DNA of 64,000 bases from Gari tellinella. Lineage: Eukaryota; Mollusca; Bivalvia; Cardiida; Psammobiidae. The DNA lies in assembly GCA_922989275.2 (NCBI GenBank), contig OV277858.1:4774001-4838000 (forward strand), read 5' to 3'. Below the pieces are notes generated by a model. It made no database searches, was not told the DNA's origin, and saw only the letters and a program-made list of their open reading frames with translations. A program made the position numbers and the translations under genes. Below, in pieces: positions 10,371 to 20,806 of this stretch. Numbering within the stretch: position 1 is the first letter of the stretch; the number at the start of each line of letters is the position of its first letter.

Positions 10371-10439
10371 ATAAATACATTCTCTGTCTTTAGCTTTAGT
10401 GCCCTTGTTTAATCAGTATCGCCTACTGACCAGTAACTG

Positions 10440-10745
10440 TACCATTCACATGCAGTGAACCTGTGATTAGTATGCTTGTCAAATGCAAACAGTGTCGACC
10501 CATATCATAGCACTCATAAGGAGCCCTCTAATCAGGGCCTGTACTCTTTTGTCACTGTTTCAGGGGCGAGCCAGTAATGGTGCATTGTTAACCTGATTTC
10601 TGGGGCTAATCCGAATGGTGCACAGTAAAACCTCGTTATTACCACAGTGAGCATGTGAGGATTACACCTGTCCTATGCAAAAAGTGTAGACCCTGATCAG
10701 AGGGCTCCTTAGGGAGCCCTCTGATTAGGGTCTACACTGTTTGTC
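10440..10745. mobile_element. Two copies of the second hairpin family
   Basis: A decayed copy (about 10485-10555, GTCGACCCATATCATAG... with TGTACTCTTTTGTCAC) precedes a strong hairpin at 10679-10743, arm AGTGTAGACCCTGATCAGAG with tip CTCCTTAGGGAG. GTGAGGATTACACCTGTCCT between them matches the flank of the 8725 copy. Element ends were not found. Confidence 0.65.
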
Positions 10746-10753
10746 ATTGTTAA

Positions 10754-10920
10754 AGCGACTCGCAACCAGATGGTGTATTTGCAAAAAGAAAAGAAAATAC
10801 TCAAATCAAACCAAATGTGTAGCATTATCGTGCATCTGTCATTCGAAAAATATGATCAGTCTAAAAACATACTAAAGGAAAGTCTTCAAATCTTCAATTT
10901 TTAGATATTTTCCATATCTT
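10754..10920 (+). repeat. Dispersed repeat, reversed second copy at 59.2 kb
   Basis: CTCGCAACCAGATGGTG, GCAAAAAGAAAAGAAA, CATTATCGTGCATCTG and TCTTCAAATCTTCAA line up with the reverse complement of 59215-59390. It has no coding potential. The family is unknown, but a two-copy dispersed origin is clear from the ordered matches. Confidence 0.7.
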
Positions 10921-11040
10921 TATCAGTTGTGTCGAAAGACGCAACAGAAATTGATCAAGGGCTCAGACATAAACCTGAGCCGAATTATGTACTCTCCATC
11001 GCTACACACTTAAGTACTTTAAATCGATCCCAAATATATG

Positions 11041-11135
11041 AATAGCCTGTGGTGGAGTGGGCTAAGGGGTTGACTTATTTTGCTTTGTCCCCGCATGGAG
11101 AGTCCCGGGTTCGAATCCCACCAGAGCTCAATTTT
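11041..11135 (+). repeat. tRNA-like sequence (SINE head or tRNA relic)
   Basis: A-box-like GGAGTGGGCTAAGG at 11053 and a perfect B-box GGGTTCGAATCCC at 11107-11119, about 50 bases apart, as in a real tRNA. A T-run follows at 11131. The acceptor and T stems pair only partly, so it is unlikely to be a functional tRNA and no anticodon is assigned. The most likely origin is a Leu/Ser-like tRNA-derived SINE. Confidence 0.6.
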
Positions 11136-12451
11136 TTTTTTATTGAAATGCATTTTTTACACAGAATTTCTTATCCTAAACTAATTATTACCCGTTTATA
11201 TAAGCGTTTGCATATATTTACAAATTACTATTTTTAATGCTAAATCTGGTTGGAGCCTCTTTAAATAGTCTTCAAATGCTTATCAGGCTAAGTCAGCGGA
11301 CAGTTGGTTATAGGGCTGAACATGTTCGGTAAACTTAATTATAGCAAGGTGTAGTCTATTATTCGGTGATTTTAGCATTTCATTAAGGCTCTTTCACTGC
11401 CAAAGGCCCCAAAAGGTAACGCGGCATCTGATCAGAATCCAAACTGTTTGACACTCGTATAGACATATCTTCTGTTAAAACAGCCCTAAAGCCGACCTTG
11501 AAAACATTGTAGACGACACTACCACTGCAGACGATATTGGCGGTAAGAGGGTTAGAGCAGAAGATAAAACTTGGCAGTGAAATAGTTAATTTCAATCTAT
11601 TCACAGAGGTTTAGGCGAAGATTGATAGAATTTTCAACCAGATTGTCCTTTAAATGCAGCGTTCCCTCTCTTTAGCGACACTTTAACATAAGCATAGCCG
11701 TTGGTCTTGTAGACAGAATCTGACAGATGATAGCTTAATGCAGAGCTCAGATAATACAAAAAGCTCCTTAATGCAGCTTTCTTTATTACCTTTGACCTTC
11801 GTCAAGCAGTTATCTGTATTTTTGATGTGCCGTTCCTGAGAAGTAATGCTGTACTAGAATCTACGTAGTACGTACATTAGCGTTTCCAGAGATATGCTTG
11901 TACCAGGGCTTTACTTTCAAACTGTTGTCACTGTTTCTCAATAAGAAGGAACACGGCAGCTATATAGATGTCAAACATTCAAATTCAGCGTAGATCTATA
12001 CATATGTCCTATTGATTTTACTTTAAAGAGTTTTCTCAGGAATTTTCATCTAAAATTTTGAATGCATATCTTTTATGGTTTTGATGTAACGAATGATTAT
12101 CTATCGACACTAGCCAGGGATTATGGAAAGAAATTCATGTATCCGTTATGTGCATGTATACAAAATATTGCTAAAACGGCGTATGTGCTGTAGACCAAAT
12201 GCAAAAAATAATACTAAGTCTGTGTTCCACGTGTTTCTATGTATAACAAATTAGAAATAATAGAATGAAATATCTACCAATCTACTGGATTATCACATGG
12301 AACTAAGTGTGTTATCCATATTTTAGTAATTCAGAAATTCTAAATCTAATGATTCAGAAATGCAGTGAAGCACGTGAATGTGTTTGGTATTTATTCAGTG
12401 TTTGCTATTATAGGGCAATCAAAGGGTCCGAGTTATGAACAATTTTGCCTA
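11136..12451. other. Mostly unassigned, with two decayed hairpin pieces
   Basis: 11427-11453 contains CTGATCAGAATCCAAACTGT, a piece of the GGATCC-type hairpin family found at 22.6 and 26.9 kb. 11725-11812 has ATAGCTTAATGCAGAGCTC followed by CTCCTTAATGCAGC and CGTCAAGCAGTTATCTG, a far-diverged relative of the main hairpin core. I see nothing else. Confidence 0.45.
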
Positions 12452-13686
12452 TTTTTAGCTCACCTGAGCCAAAGGCTCAAGGTGAGCTATTGGGATGGCC
12501 CTGTGTCCGGCGTCCGTCGTCGTGCGTCGTGCGTATGTGCGTCGTGCGTATGTGCGTCGTCGTTAACAATTGCTTCAAATGACTCTCCTCCTATACCCCT
12601 TGACAGAATTCAACCAAACTTTACAGAAATGTTTCTTGGGTCAAGCTCTTTCAAAGTTCAAAGAATTAAAAACAATGCAGAACTCTGGTTGCCATGGCAA
12701 CCAAATTGAAAAAATAAGGAAATCTTAGATATTTGGCACATAGCATCATCTACAGGTCCTCTATCAAGTTTGTTCAAATTATGCCCGAGGGGTCAAAATT
12801 GGCCCCGCCCCGGGGGTCACAGTTTTACATAGAGTTATATAGTGAAATTTTCAAACGTCTTCTTCTCTGAAACCAATGTGGCCAGAGCTTTTGATATTTG
12901 GCATGGATACACTTCTAGATGTCCTTTACCAAAATTGTTCAAATGGTTATGGTCGGTTGCATAACTAGGTCACAGGAGCTAAAAATAGATTTTTTCAATG
13001 AAAACTTAAAAAATCTTCTTGTCTGAAACTACAAGGGCCAAAGCTTAGATATTTGGCACATAGAATCGCCTGCAGGTTCTCTATCAAGTTTGTTCAAATT
13101 ATGCCCCTGGGGTCAAAATTGGCCCAGCCCCGGGGGTCACAGTTTTACAGAGAGTTATATAGTGAGATTTTCAAACGTCTTCTTCTCTGAAACTAATATG
13201 GCCAGAGCTTTGATATTTGGCATAGTGACACTTCTAGATGTCCTATACCGAAATTGTACAAATAGTTCTGGTCCGTTGCATAACTAGGTCACAGGAGCTA
13301 AAAATAGATTTTTCAGTGAAAATTTAAAAAATATTATTGTCTAAAACTACAACGGTCAGAGCTTAGATATATGGCTAATATCATTGCCTACAGGTCCTCT
13401 AATAAGTTTGTTCAAATTATGCCCCTAGGGTCAAAATTGGCCCCGCCCCACGGTTCACTGTTTTACATAGAGTTATATAGTGAAAGTTTCAAACATCTTC
13501 TTCTCTGAAACTAATATGGCCAGAGCTTTTATATTCTGTATGGTGACACTTTTAAATATACTTTACATATTTTGTTCAAATTGGTCCGGTCTGTTGCATA
13601 TCTAGGTCAGTCCTGGACATAAATCAATATCTCCATTTTTCCAATTATTCTCAGGTGAGCGAATATGCCCCATGGGGCTCTTGTTA
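12452..13686 (+). repeat. AGCTCACCTGAGC repeat, full copy with ~320-bp internal tandem units
   Basis: It starts with the hairpin TTAGCTCACCTGAGCC / GGCTCAAGGTGAGCT (12455-12490), then GTCCGGCGTCCGTCGTCG and CGTCGTGCG runs. The body has three tandem units with a period near 320 (TTAGATATTTGGCACATAG at about 12725 and 13044, diverged at 13364), each with TCAAGTTTGTTCAAATTATG and GGTCAAAATTGGCC. It closes with TCTCAGGTGAGCGAATATGC then CCCATGGGGCTCTTGTTA. The ORFs inside are not conserved between units. Confidence 0.82.
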
Positions 13687-14635
13687 TGTCTTTGAATGCT
13701 CAGTAATTTTTGGTCTGGATCAATCGTCTTCTACTGGTGTTCTAAAGATTTTTTTTTCTAAAGTGCCTTTTCAAAATAGGGTCAAAGTATCAAACAGTTT
13801 GAATATTATGAGACGCCGCATTATGCGTCGTCACATATGGATCCAAACTATTTTCGAAGGTAATCACGTGTTCGCCGCTAGCATGTCAAAAATTTGTAAG
13901 TATTTTGTTGGCTTCGTTGCATATAAAAGCATATCCATGCATCTTTTTGATTGAAATTAATAAAAAAAAAAACTTACTTTATTAAAGTCTACTGTGACTA
14001 AATGTTGCATTGTTTTGCCACGAGGGATGTTTTATGCACGGAATTATACACACTGTGTATAATTCCGTGTTTTATAGACACGTATATAGTAAAAAAGACT
14101 TATAATACACTATACAAGCGCCATACCTACCGCACATACAAATTACGATGATATTACATACACGAAACCGAATATCCGAATACTATTCGGATAGAACATT
14201 CGAATAGCTTTGGTATTCGTTGACATCCCTAGTTATTACAATACCCCACCACAAAGGTTCACACATCGTTACGAGCACTGTATGCTTGGTTCTGTGTGAC
14301 AGGGGTATCAATAAAACAAATTTACTTAATTAAATCAACAAAATCCCGCCACAAGGGTTTCGATAGAGCCCTGCAGGTTTGGCTCTGTGTGGCAAGGTTC
14401 TGTATATAGCATGCGGTCAGAGAATGAACGTCTAGCTGTCTTGATCACGCCCTCTTTATAGCTCTTTCGAGGTTGACGATGGTGTGTTGCCTTGCCAAGA
14501 CGAACATACTCCATGGGGTATGTTTAATTCAAAGAGAATTTTATGACGGAATGCATGTAACAAAAATGTGACGTGTATTTTGACATGATTATCTTTGATA
14601 AAGGCCCGTAGAGGTCAAAATATTAGCTAAGAGCT
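13687..14635. other. Unassigned stretch with small relics
   Basis: 13795-13850 has ATTATGAGACGCCGC against GCGTCGTCACATATGGATCC, a GGATCC-type hairpin remnant. 14170-14232 is rich in GAATA/TATTCG and ends CGTTGACATCCCTAG, resembling a transposon end, but no partner end was found. No gene is recognised. Confidence 0.4.
14037..14069. repeat. Perfect palindrome CACGGAATTATACACA
   Basis: CACGGAATTATACACA is followed, after one C, by its exact complement TGTGTATAATTCCGTG. The 16-bp arms with a one-base centre would fold into a tight hairpin. No flanking element is apparent. Confidence 0.85.
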
Positions 14636-14915
14636 ATTTAAACATTTCTGACTTTGTTTTGATTTGCCGATCCGGGGATCGAGCCACCAATGCTCGACGG
14701 AATTGTCCCAGCGCTGGATCCACACAAACAACTTAAACAATAGATCGCATCGTCAGATGTCTGAACTCTGAAGCCAGCCACCAACATGCTTTTGGAGACT
14801 GTCGGCTTAGGGCACGTCCAAACCAATTTCAAGCCAGTACGAGAACCACCCCGTATTGCTCGGGGAAGTTTTGACTCGTCCACGCCAGGTGGGACGCTAA
14901 ACCTTAGAACAGAAG
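14636..14915 (-). repeat. SINE-like sequence on the minus strand
   Basis: On the minus strand GGTGGCTCGATCCCCGGATC (complement of 14669-14688) looks like a B box, preceded by GCGCTGGGACAATTCCGTCG. On the + strand the right part ends GTGGGACGCTAAACCTTAGA, the kind of SINE tail also seen at 18245. The 81-codon minus-strand ORF here has no recognisable protein domain. The two orientation cues disagree, so this may be two SINE pieces. Confidence 0.45.
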
Positions 14916-15372
14916 AAGACTATCTAAAACATATGATTGTTAGACAATAGTATATGAACTATGTATTTATATATTTATTAATCCTTTTCAATATAGACCT
15001 AAGGACATACTACTTATGTTAACAATATCGATATCCATTCCTCTATAAGAATTAACCCGGATCTAAAACTAGACCAAAATGTAGGCCGTGACCTAAAGGC
15101 GGAAACGGGTCATAGCCTACTTAAGACATTACCCCGGTCCTTTGTATGACCCCCTCCCTATCGTTCTCAATAGGCATGAACTTAACTACACGCATGAGGC
15201 AAGTGTGCAAAATATGGCAAGCCATCTCATTCTATCTAGAGAGGCCCTGACATACCGATACTCAATGGGGTATGTTTAATTCAAACTGAAAACACACAAA
15301 AACCACTGTTGGTCAGAACCCAATAAAAGTTTAACCCTTAAGTAGCCCACCACTAACAAACAAAGGGCAATA

Positions 15373-15443
15373 TGTAAACAGCTTGGATCCAGATGAGACG
15401 TCAAGTAACCCGGCATCTTATCTGGATCCAAGCTATTTGACAG
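15373..15443. mobile_element. Hairpin of the GGATCC family
   Basis: AAACAGCTTGGATCCAGATG (from 15377) is complementary to CATCTTATCTGGATCCAAGC then TATTTG. The loop contains AGACGTCAAGTAACCCGG. Related single arms occur at 22.6-23.4 and 26.9-27.1 kb. No terminal repeats were found outside the hairpin. Confidence 0.65.
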
Positions 15444-15559
15444 ACATTTTCACAAATTTTTACAAACTTTGAAGCACTTTCAAATATTAAGCAGACACAC
15501 AATTTAACAGACGAAAGCTTTGGTGTAAAGGATTTTCAATTCAGACCAGTAGTTTCTGA

Positions 15560-16470
15560 GAAGCTTTTTTTTAAGTTTTACTATACAGTAATATAAAAAA
15601 CTTGCCCCACCAACTTAACGGCCATGTTTTCGAATTACTTTAAGAAATCTTGTAGAGGGTCACCTGTAGAGGATCTTTTGTGTGAAATTACTTTTAAATT
15701 GGATCATTGGTTTTAGAGAAGATTTTTAAAGTTATCACTATATAGCCATTTAAGGGAAAGCTGCTCCACACACTGGCGGCCGTGCTTTTTAAGCTAGAAA
15801 GGTTATTTTAAAAAATAAACGGTCTTCCATGGATAATTGGTGTAAAATTATTTACAAATTTGACATTCGGGTATTTTTGACAAGACTAATTTTTAAGGTT
15901 TTTCTATCAGTTGATTGCCATGACAACCACAAATTTCAATATTTGAAGAAATCTGACAGAGCACCCAACACGGAATAATCCTATGAAGTTTTGATGAAAT
16001 TGGCTCTGTGGTTTCCAAGAAGAAGCCTTTTAAAGAAAAGACGACGACGGGAGGGGACACAGGGCCAACACAATAGCTTATTTTAACTCCAGAATCACTG
16101 CCAATATATTTGTCACCTTTGTCGTTGCAACTCCTCTCAATAAAGTCTTTCTGAAATATGAATTTTCATTAGTGTGGATCGAATACTTTCAGTGATAAAC
16201 AAGACAAACAAATTACACAGGGCAATAACTCCCACAGAGTTATTGCCCTTGGACACTGCCTTTCCTCTCATCAAGGTCTGTCAGATTATGAAAATACTGG
16301 CCAGAAAGTTATGACCATTGTGCCCTGCACTTCCTCTCAATGAGATCTATCTGTATATGGAGTTTCATGAATGTAGTTTGAATACTTTAGAAGTCATTCG
16401 TGGGACAAAGGTGTGTCGGACGGACGGACAAAGCGGCGGCTCCCTCGAATAGTTCCAGGGACTCGACATG
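15560..16470 (-). repeat. Two reverse-oriented dispersed repeats
   Basis: 15560-16085 reads, on the minus strand, as the body of the AGCTCACCTGAGC family: it starts TAAGCTATTGTGTTGGCCC and GTCCCCTCCCGTCGTCGTC and continues with GGTTGTCATGGCAATCA and paired ~150-base blocks. 16085-16470 is another, ending on the + strand with TGTCGGACGGACGGACAAAG, the complement of the usual CCGTCCGTCC start run. Neither has an ORF. Confidence 0.6.
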
Positions 16471-16479
16471 GAGCATAAT

Positions 16480-17250
16480 TAAATTAGAAAATATGTAATG
16501 CATTAGTGACAATCTCTTCATTTCCAAACCATCACATGTAAGAGATGGGCCTCACATGGGAAGCCTCATTGATTCTGTACATACACATTAACACAGTTCT
16601 GAGCATGGGTTGCACGATATTTAACTGGCTAGGTGTAACTACCCAAGCTAGGTCAAGTAATACTAAATATGGACTCGCATTCGAAAGGTAAAGGATCGGT
16701 CCAACCTGTACCCTTTATGAGAGCCATGTCTAAGGTGATCGAAAACTTGTATCCTGGCAAATCGGGTTATATGCCTGATTAGATTCAATAACAAAACCAT
16801 AGTCAATCCCAGACCCCTCACCCCACACTATGTGTGGCCCAATAGGGGACAATCCCATCCTTATGAGCCCTAGTAGGGGACACTCACAAGCACTTTTTAT
16901 AATAAAATTATATAACCCAAGTATGATTTCTCTATGCTTATGTTGTGGTAGTAAAACTTAATAAATGTTCAAAATGCTATTATTTTTGCTGCAACCATTC
17001 AATGTTTATGTGAGAAATATGGTGCAGAAAACGTTACGGAAAAAAATCCTGAATGTTGTTATGGGTCCGAGGTAGCGAAACTGTTTCAATGTGAGCAGGC
17101 AAAAACTCACATTATTTCTTAGAACACAAATCTGATTGAGTAAGGACCTTGTTTAATTTGCTCAAAGTGTGCAGAATGGTACGAAATTGAAACAGAAATT
17201 GAAAGCATCGCAGTTTCTAAGTGTTCCTATGGTCACAAAGTATTGCATGC
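16480..17250. other. Unassigned, nothing recognised
   Basis: AT-rich sequence with a CCCCTCACCCCACA patch near 16820 and GTAGGGGACACTC near 16872. No ORF of note, no inverted repeat and no RNA motif were seen. Confidence 0.4.
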
Positions 17251-17254
17251 TCCC

Positions 17255-17895
17255 AAACGACATCGTCGGAGCATATTGTTCTTTGGTCTGTCTGTCCGTC
17301 TTTCTGTGTGTCTGTTCACAAATTTAAACTTGGTCGTATCTTTGAACTACATATGATAGAGACTTCATATTTTGCATGTGTACTCAAATGAAAAATACAT
17401 TGAGCCCTGTGCAACTTGGGTTATGTCGGACAAAGGTCAAGGTCATTTAGACGTCAAATAATTATGCTAAATATAACCTTGGAATTACTATAAATCACGC
17501 AGAATATGTTAGTATATCAATGTATTTGGAATCAAAATTACCATTACATTTCCCATCAAACTTTTGAATGGAGTGCGCAAATGTCCTCATTTTACACGAT
17601 GTCGTGCAGTCCTCAGTTGGCGGTGTTTTCTGGCATTGTTTTAATTTATAAAATAAATACACGGCGTAACCATTTCTCTAAAATGGTTCTGGTCCGTTGC
17701 CTATAGTATCATATGCAGGGCCTTTACCTTATTATTGCTAAAACCTTAATATCCGGCATTGATGTAACTTCTAGACGTACAATGCCAATACTGTTTTAAT
17801 AATAATATTTTTTCTGAAACCACCAATTTTGATGTTAACAAGATCATAAACATAGGTTTACCAGGTGAGTGGTACAGGACCATCATGGTACTCTT
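17255..17895 (+). repeat. Dispersed repeat ending with AGGTGAGTGGTACAGGACC
   Basis: It starts ATGCTCCCAAACGACATCGT with the partial complement GTCGGAGCAT, then GTCTGTCTGTCCGTC. It ends ACCAGGTGAGTGGTACAGGA then CCATCATGGTACTCTTGTTT. The plan matches the AGCTCACCTGAGC family with diverged sequence. A TG dinucleotide run follows at about 17928-17945. Confidence 0.65.
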
Positions 17896-18577
17896 GTTTA
17901 TTTATTTTTTTATTTCTTTGTTTGTTTGTGTGTGTGTGTGTGTGTTTTTATAACAGTTTATCCATTTTTGCATCTTTGAATTAAACGGTTTTGATAGGTG
18001 TCGTATTAAAGAGGCCAAACTCCAAGTCGCAAATAGACATTTTAGATAGAATGCTATAAAAGAAAAACAATTACTGTGCAAATGTCATTACAGTTTGATC
18101 GTGAAGTATTTGTTTTGACCTTTGAATTGCATGTTTTTGCTTCGTTTAAACGCATTGTCCTCGTCTCTTACCCATGTGTACTTCAAACCTCGGTCACAAA
18201 CGATCGATCGACATAGGAGGGTGATGACTCGCTAGTACCTGAGAGACGTTAAACCTTAACCGAAGAAGAAGGTCGTTCGACCACTCTACGGGCACTCGGC
18301 GCAATGAAAGGCCAAGGAACTCACGGACATCTAAATTTCGAGTGAAACTTTCACAAAACTACAAAATTATGCTAATTTCGTCCTATAAAAAAGGAGTAAA
18401 ATGTATAATTCTTCCTCTTTCTACCGCCGAACGCGACCATTTGGAGGACGGGAACTTTTTTACGGGTACGTTTATCTACTGGTGGTGTGGCCACTGGTGC
18501 ATGGCGCAGTAATGATTCGGCGAAATACCCTCGTCATCGTGAACATAGTTCTGAATGGGGGTCATGAAAAATTTGAC
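17896..18577. other. Microsatellite and SINE tail, otherwise unassigned
   Basis: TG repeat at 17928-17945. 18180-18275 contains CTGAGAGACGTTAAACCTTA and CCGAAGAAGAAGG, a SINE 3' tail like that at 14890, without a recognisable tRNA head. The ORF at 18401 runs out of unknown sequence into the mobile element at 18578 and is not supported as a gene. Confidence 0.45.
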
Positions 18578-18790
18578 TTAACGCATTCACCCCCTGAAAC
18601 TTTAAATGGGCAATCCCAGTTAATAGTTAAATTTAGTCCATTTTTTAATAATAAGGGTGTTTTTAACAATATTTTACAAAATGACAAACAGTGTTGACCC
18701 TGATCAGAGGGCTTGCTTAGAACATGTGTACTCTTGATAGGTATATGGTTTTGTTAATGACGAGTATACTCGTCGCTAGGGTTCGATGCT
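18578..18790. mobile_element. Second hairpin family, copy with one arm
   Basis: Left end TTAACGCATTCACCCCCTGA, right end ACTCGTCGCTAGGGTTCGA. ACAGTGTTGACCCTGATCAG (from 18683) is the first hairpin arm; the second is lost after GAGGGCTTGCTTAG. It keeps ATGACGAGTATACTCGTC near the right end, as in the 8725 copy. Confidence 0.65.
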
Positions 18791-18797
18791 ATTTTAC

Positions 18798-18955
18798 ACG
18801 TTTCTAGTTTGAAATACATTTTACTACTTAAAGCAGACTGAAAGTAAAGCAGAATGTATCTTAAAGTGTATATTCATAACTGCATATAGAGAAACTATTT
18901 TATTCAGTAGAGGTATAAATTAAAAGCATAAAATGCGTTTAAATAGGGTAATGGC
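18798..18955 (+). mobile_element. Truncated TTAACCC-family copy with half hairpin
   Basis: ACTTAAAGCAGACTGAAAG and TAAAGCAGAATG (18826-18862) form one arm; TTTTATTCAGTAGAGGTATA and AATAGGGTAATGG on the right match the family's right half. It abuts the previous element directly. Confidence 0.6.
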
Positions 18956-18960
18956 CCTAA

Positions 18961-19505
18961 TGCCCCGGTCACACAGACGGTCGGGCTTAAATCGGTACCC
19001 AATCGGTCGAATTATTTGCTGTTTTGATCGGTTGTCATAAGTGATTTAATTTCAGGCTTTCTGTGTGACCGAGTATCGGTGATGAATAATTGTTCAATCG
19101 GTGAAACGCAATCCCGCCTCCGATTGGCCATCGATTGGCAACTCATGAAGTCCTATGGGCCACCGATTAAAAGCGCCCAACAACCTATCAATAATCGACG
19201 AATACCGATAAAACACCGATGAAATGCAGGCGGCAAGCGATTGATCACCAACTGATCACCGATTGAACTGCCATTAACAACCGATGAAAACCGACAAGAT
19301 CCTGCGTTTTAATTCTCATTTTTTTTCATCGGTGGTAAGTATCAATTCGTCGGTGCTTTATCGGTGGTTTATCGGTGGCTCGTCGGTGATATCGGTAGTA
19401 GACAGGTTGTCAATCGGTTATTTGTAAAATATTTTCACCGATCGAGAATTTTAAGCACGTTTAAAAATCCCAATCGGTGATTTTTCGCCGACGAAACTCA
19501 TCTTT
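18961..19505. repeat. ATCGGT/ACCGAT-dense segment starting GCCCCGGTCACACAGA
   Basis: At least fifteen copies of ATCGGT or its complement ACCGAT occur in about 500 bases, mostly ATCGGT in the outer parts and ACCGAT in the middle, giving many alternative stems. It opens TGCCCCGGTCACACAGACGG, and TGTGTGACCGAG recurs at 19067. No matching right end was found, so it may be a truncated element. Confidence 0.55.
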
Positions 19506-19734
19506 ACCCAATAGCGATTGATAGGTGGAAAACAGGTGGCCAATAGGTGATAGGGAGGAATTGAGGGATGGGTGGGGAGAGCTGTTGTTTGTGTGAAAAC
19601 AACTCTCTAATTGTTTTGGCCTTATATTGGCTTTTGCGAGAATTGCCTGTCACAAAAACTTTGAGATGACCCCCGTCTATAGTCCGTTTGTTCACTGTCC
19701 ACTATCCGAATCCGCCGAAGACTACAATGTCTAT

Positions 19735-19905
19735 TCACGAGGGGAGGGACGGTTATCCAGGCATGACACCTGGATGTTAGGTAACGACAAGCTTGATATA
19801 GTATCATCATTTACATATATAGGCGTTACGTTGACCTCGATGCTTTCTTTAAACTCCATGGCAAATACCCTAGATGTTAAAGCAAAGCGAACACGTCTGG
19901 TTCAT
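19735..19905 (+). pseudogene. Non-LTR retrotransposon reverse-transcriptase relic
   Basis: The frame reads GRLSRHDTWMLGNDKLDIVS and then FTYIGVTLTSMLSL, the pattern that in LINE proteins lies just after the polymerase core (a short segment ending in 'tYLGvtfT'). About 55 codons are recognisable, and the frame stops at 19906. No YADD catalytic box is present, because the copy is a fragment. Assignment rests on pattern memory of LINE proteins; the clade is not determined. Confidence 0.55.
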
Positions 19906-20293
19906 TAAGAGCACAACAGATTTTCCTTTACTATGGAGTTTTCTAAGATGTCACATCCCCTTATTCGGCTTCACGCACTATGCTATTAATAGCATTGAAG
20001 TTGCATTTCCTCATGAGTACCGGAAGTACGCAATTCATATCTTAACTCGACGCTATAACCTAATTTTGTAGCTAAAAAACCGGTATGCTGTAATGTTTGC
20101 GTCGCTGTAAGAAACAGACGTGAAACCCGAGTATCAATGCCGAACAGAAAACCACATGTATATAGACAACGAATCCGTGTATCCGCTAGTGTTATACTTG
20201 GATGTTTAGACCTTTTTTGTTAACATTATATAGTGACACTAATAACGATAGTACTAATAAGAATAATAGTGAGGTTGGGCGCCCCATAACCCA
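19906..20293. other. Unassigned
   Basis: Continues from the LINE relic without a clear end. The 65-codon ORF at 19874 is not recognised, and no repeat was identified. Confidence 0.35.
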
Positions 20294-20806
20294 TGTTTAA
20301 CCCCCAGTGGTTATTATAGATTAATTTATAGTTAATTATTGATTGCTACTGATCGTACCAAGGCGGCTCCTATGATCAATTCTCTTAATGTTTGTCTTGC
20401 GAGTTGTTTTCTATTTAGTGTGTAGATGAAAGAACGGTATTGCGTGTGTGTGTGTGTGTGTGTACGTGGGCTTACAAGTCGTGATTTCTGGGACCCAAAA
20501 TTGGAACCCATAATGTTGAAACATTAACCTGGGACGTCGTCTGGAACATTAACCTGGCCGTTCTACTGAAACGTTAACCTTGCTGACCTAAGTCATAGGG
20601 TTATTGGTAGGGTTAGCTTCCAGCTATTTCCGTTTAAAAGTTAGAATGTAGTTGTGAGGTCCGTCCCATAATGCGAAATGAGGTCCAGAGCAAAGGCGGT
20701 GACCTCATAATTCACGTCTCGTAAGACTCTGTGTGTATGTGTGTTTATGTGTGTGTGTTTGCTATGGTATGACTGTGTTGCGTTTCCTGCTTGAGTAGTT
20801 CGTATT
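20294..20806 (+). repeat. GT-rich dispersed element, copy 1 (enlarged)
   Basis: It begins GTTTAACCCCCAGTGGTTAT, runs through TAATTATTGATTGCTACTGA, GTACCAAGGCGGCTCCTATG and TGTTTGTCTTGCGAGTTGTT, then a GT tract (20441-20462), and ends GTTGCGTTTCCTGCTTGAGT. Copies at 32865 and 36294 (reversed) define it. This copy has about 270 extra bases after the GT tract, with repeated ACATTAACCTGG, before a second GT tract near 20734. Confidence 0.72.

Noticed and set aside
11041..11135. A functional tRNA gene
   Set aside because: A and B boxes are good, but acceptor and T-stem pairing is poor and the sequence is better explained as a SINE head or relic.
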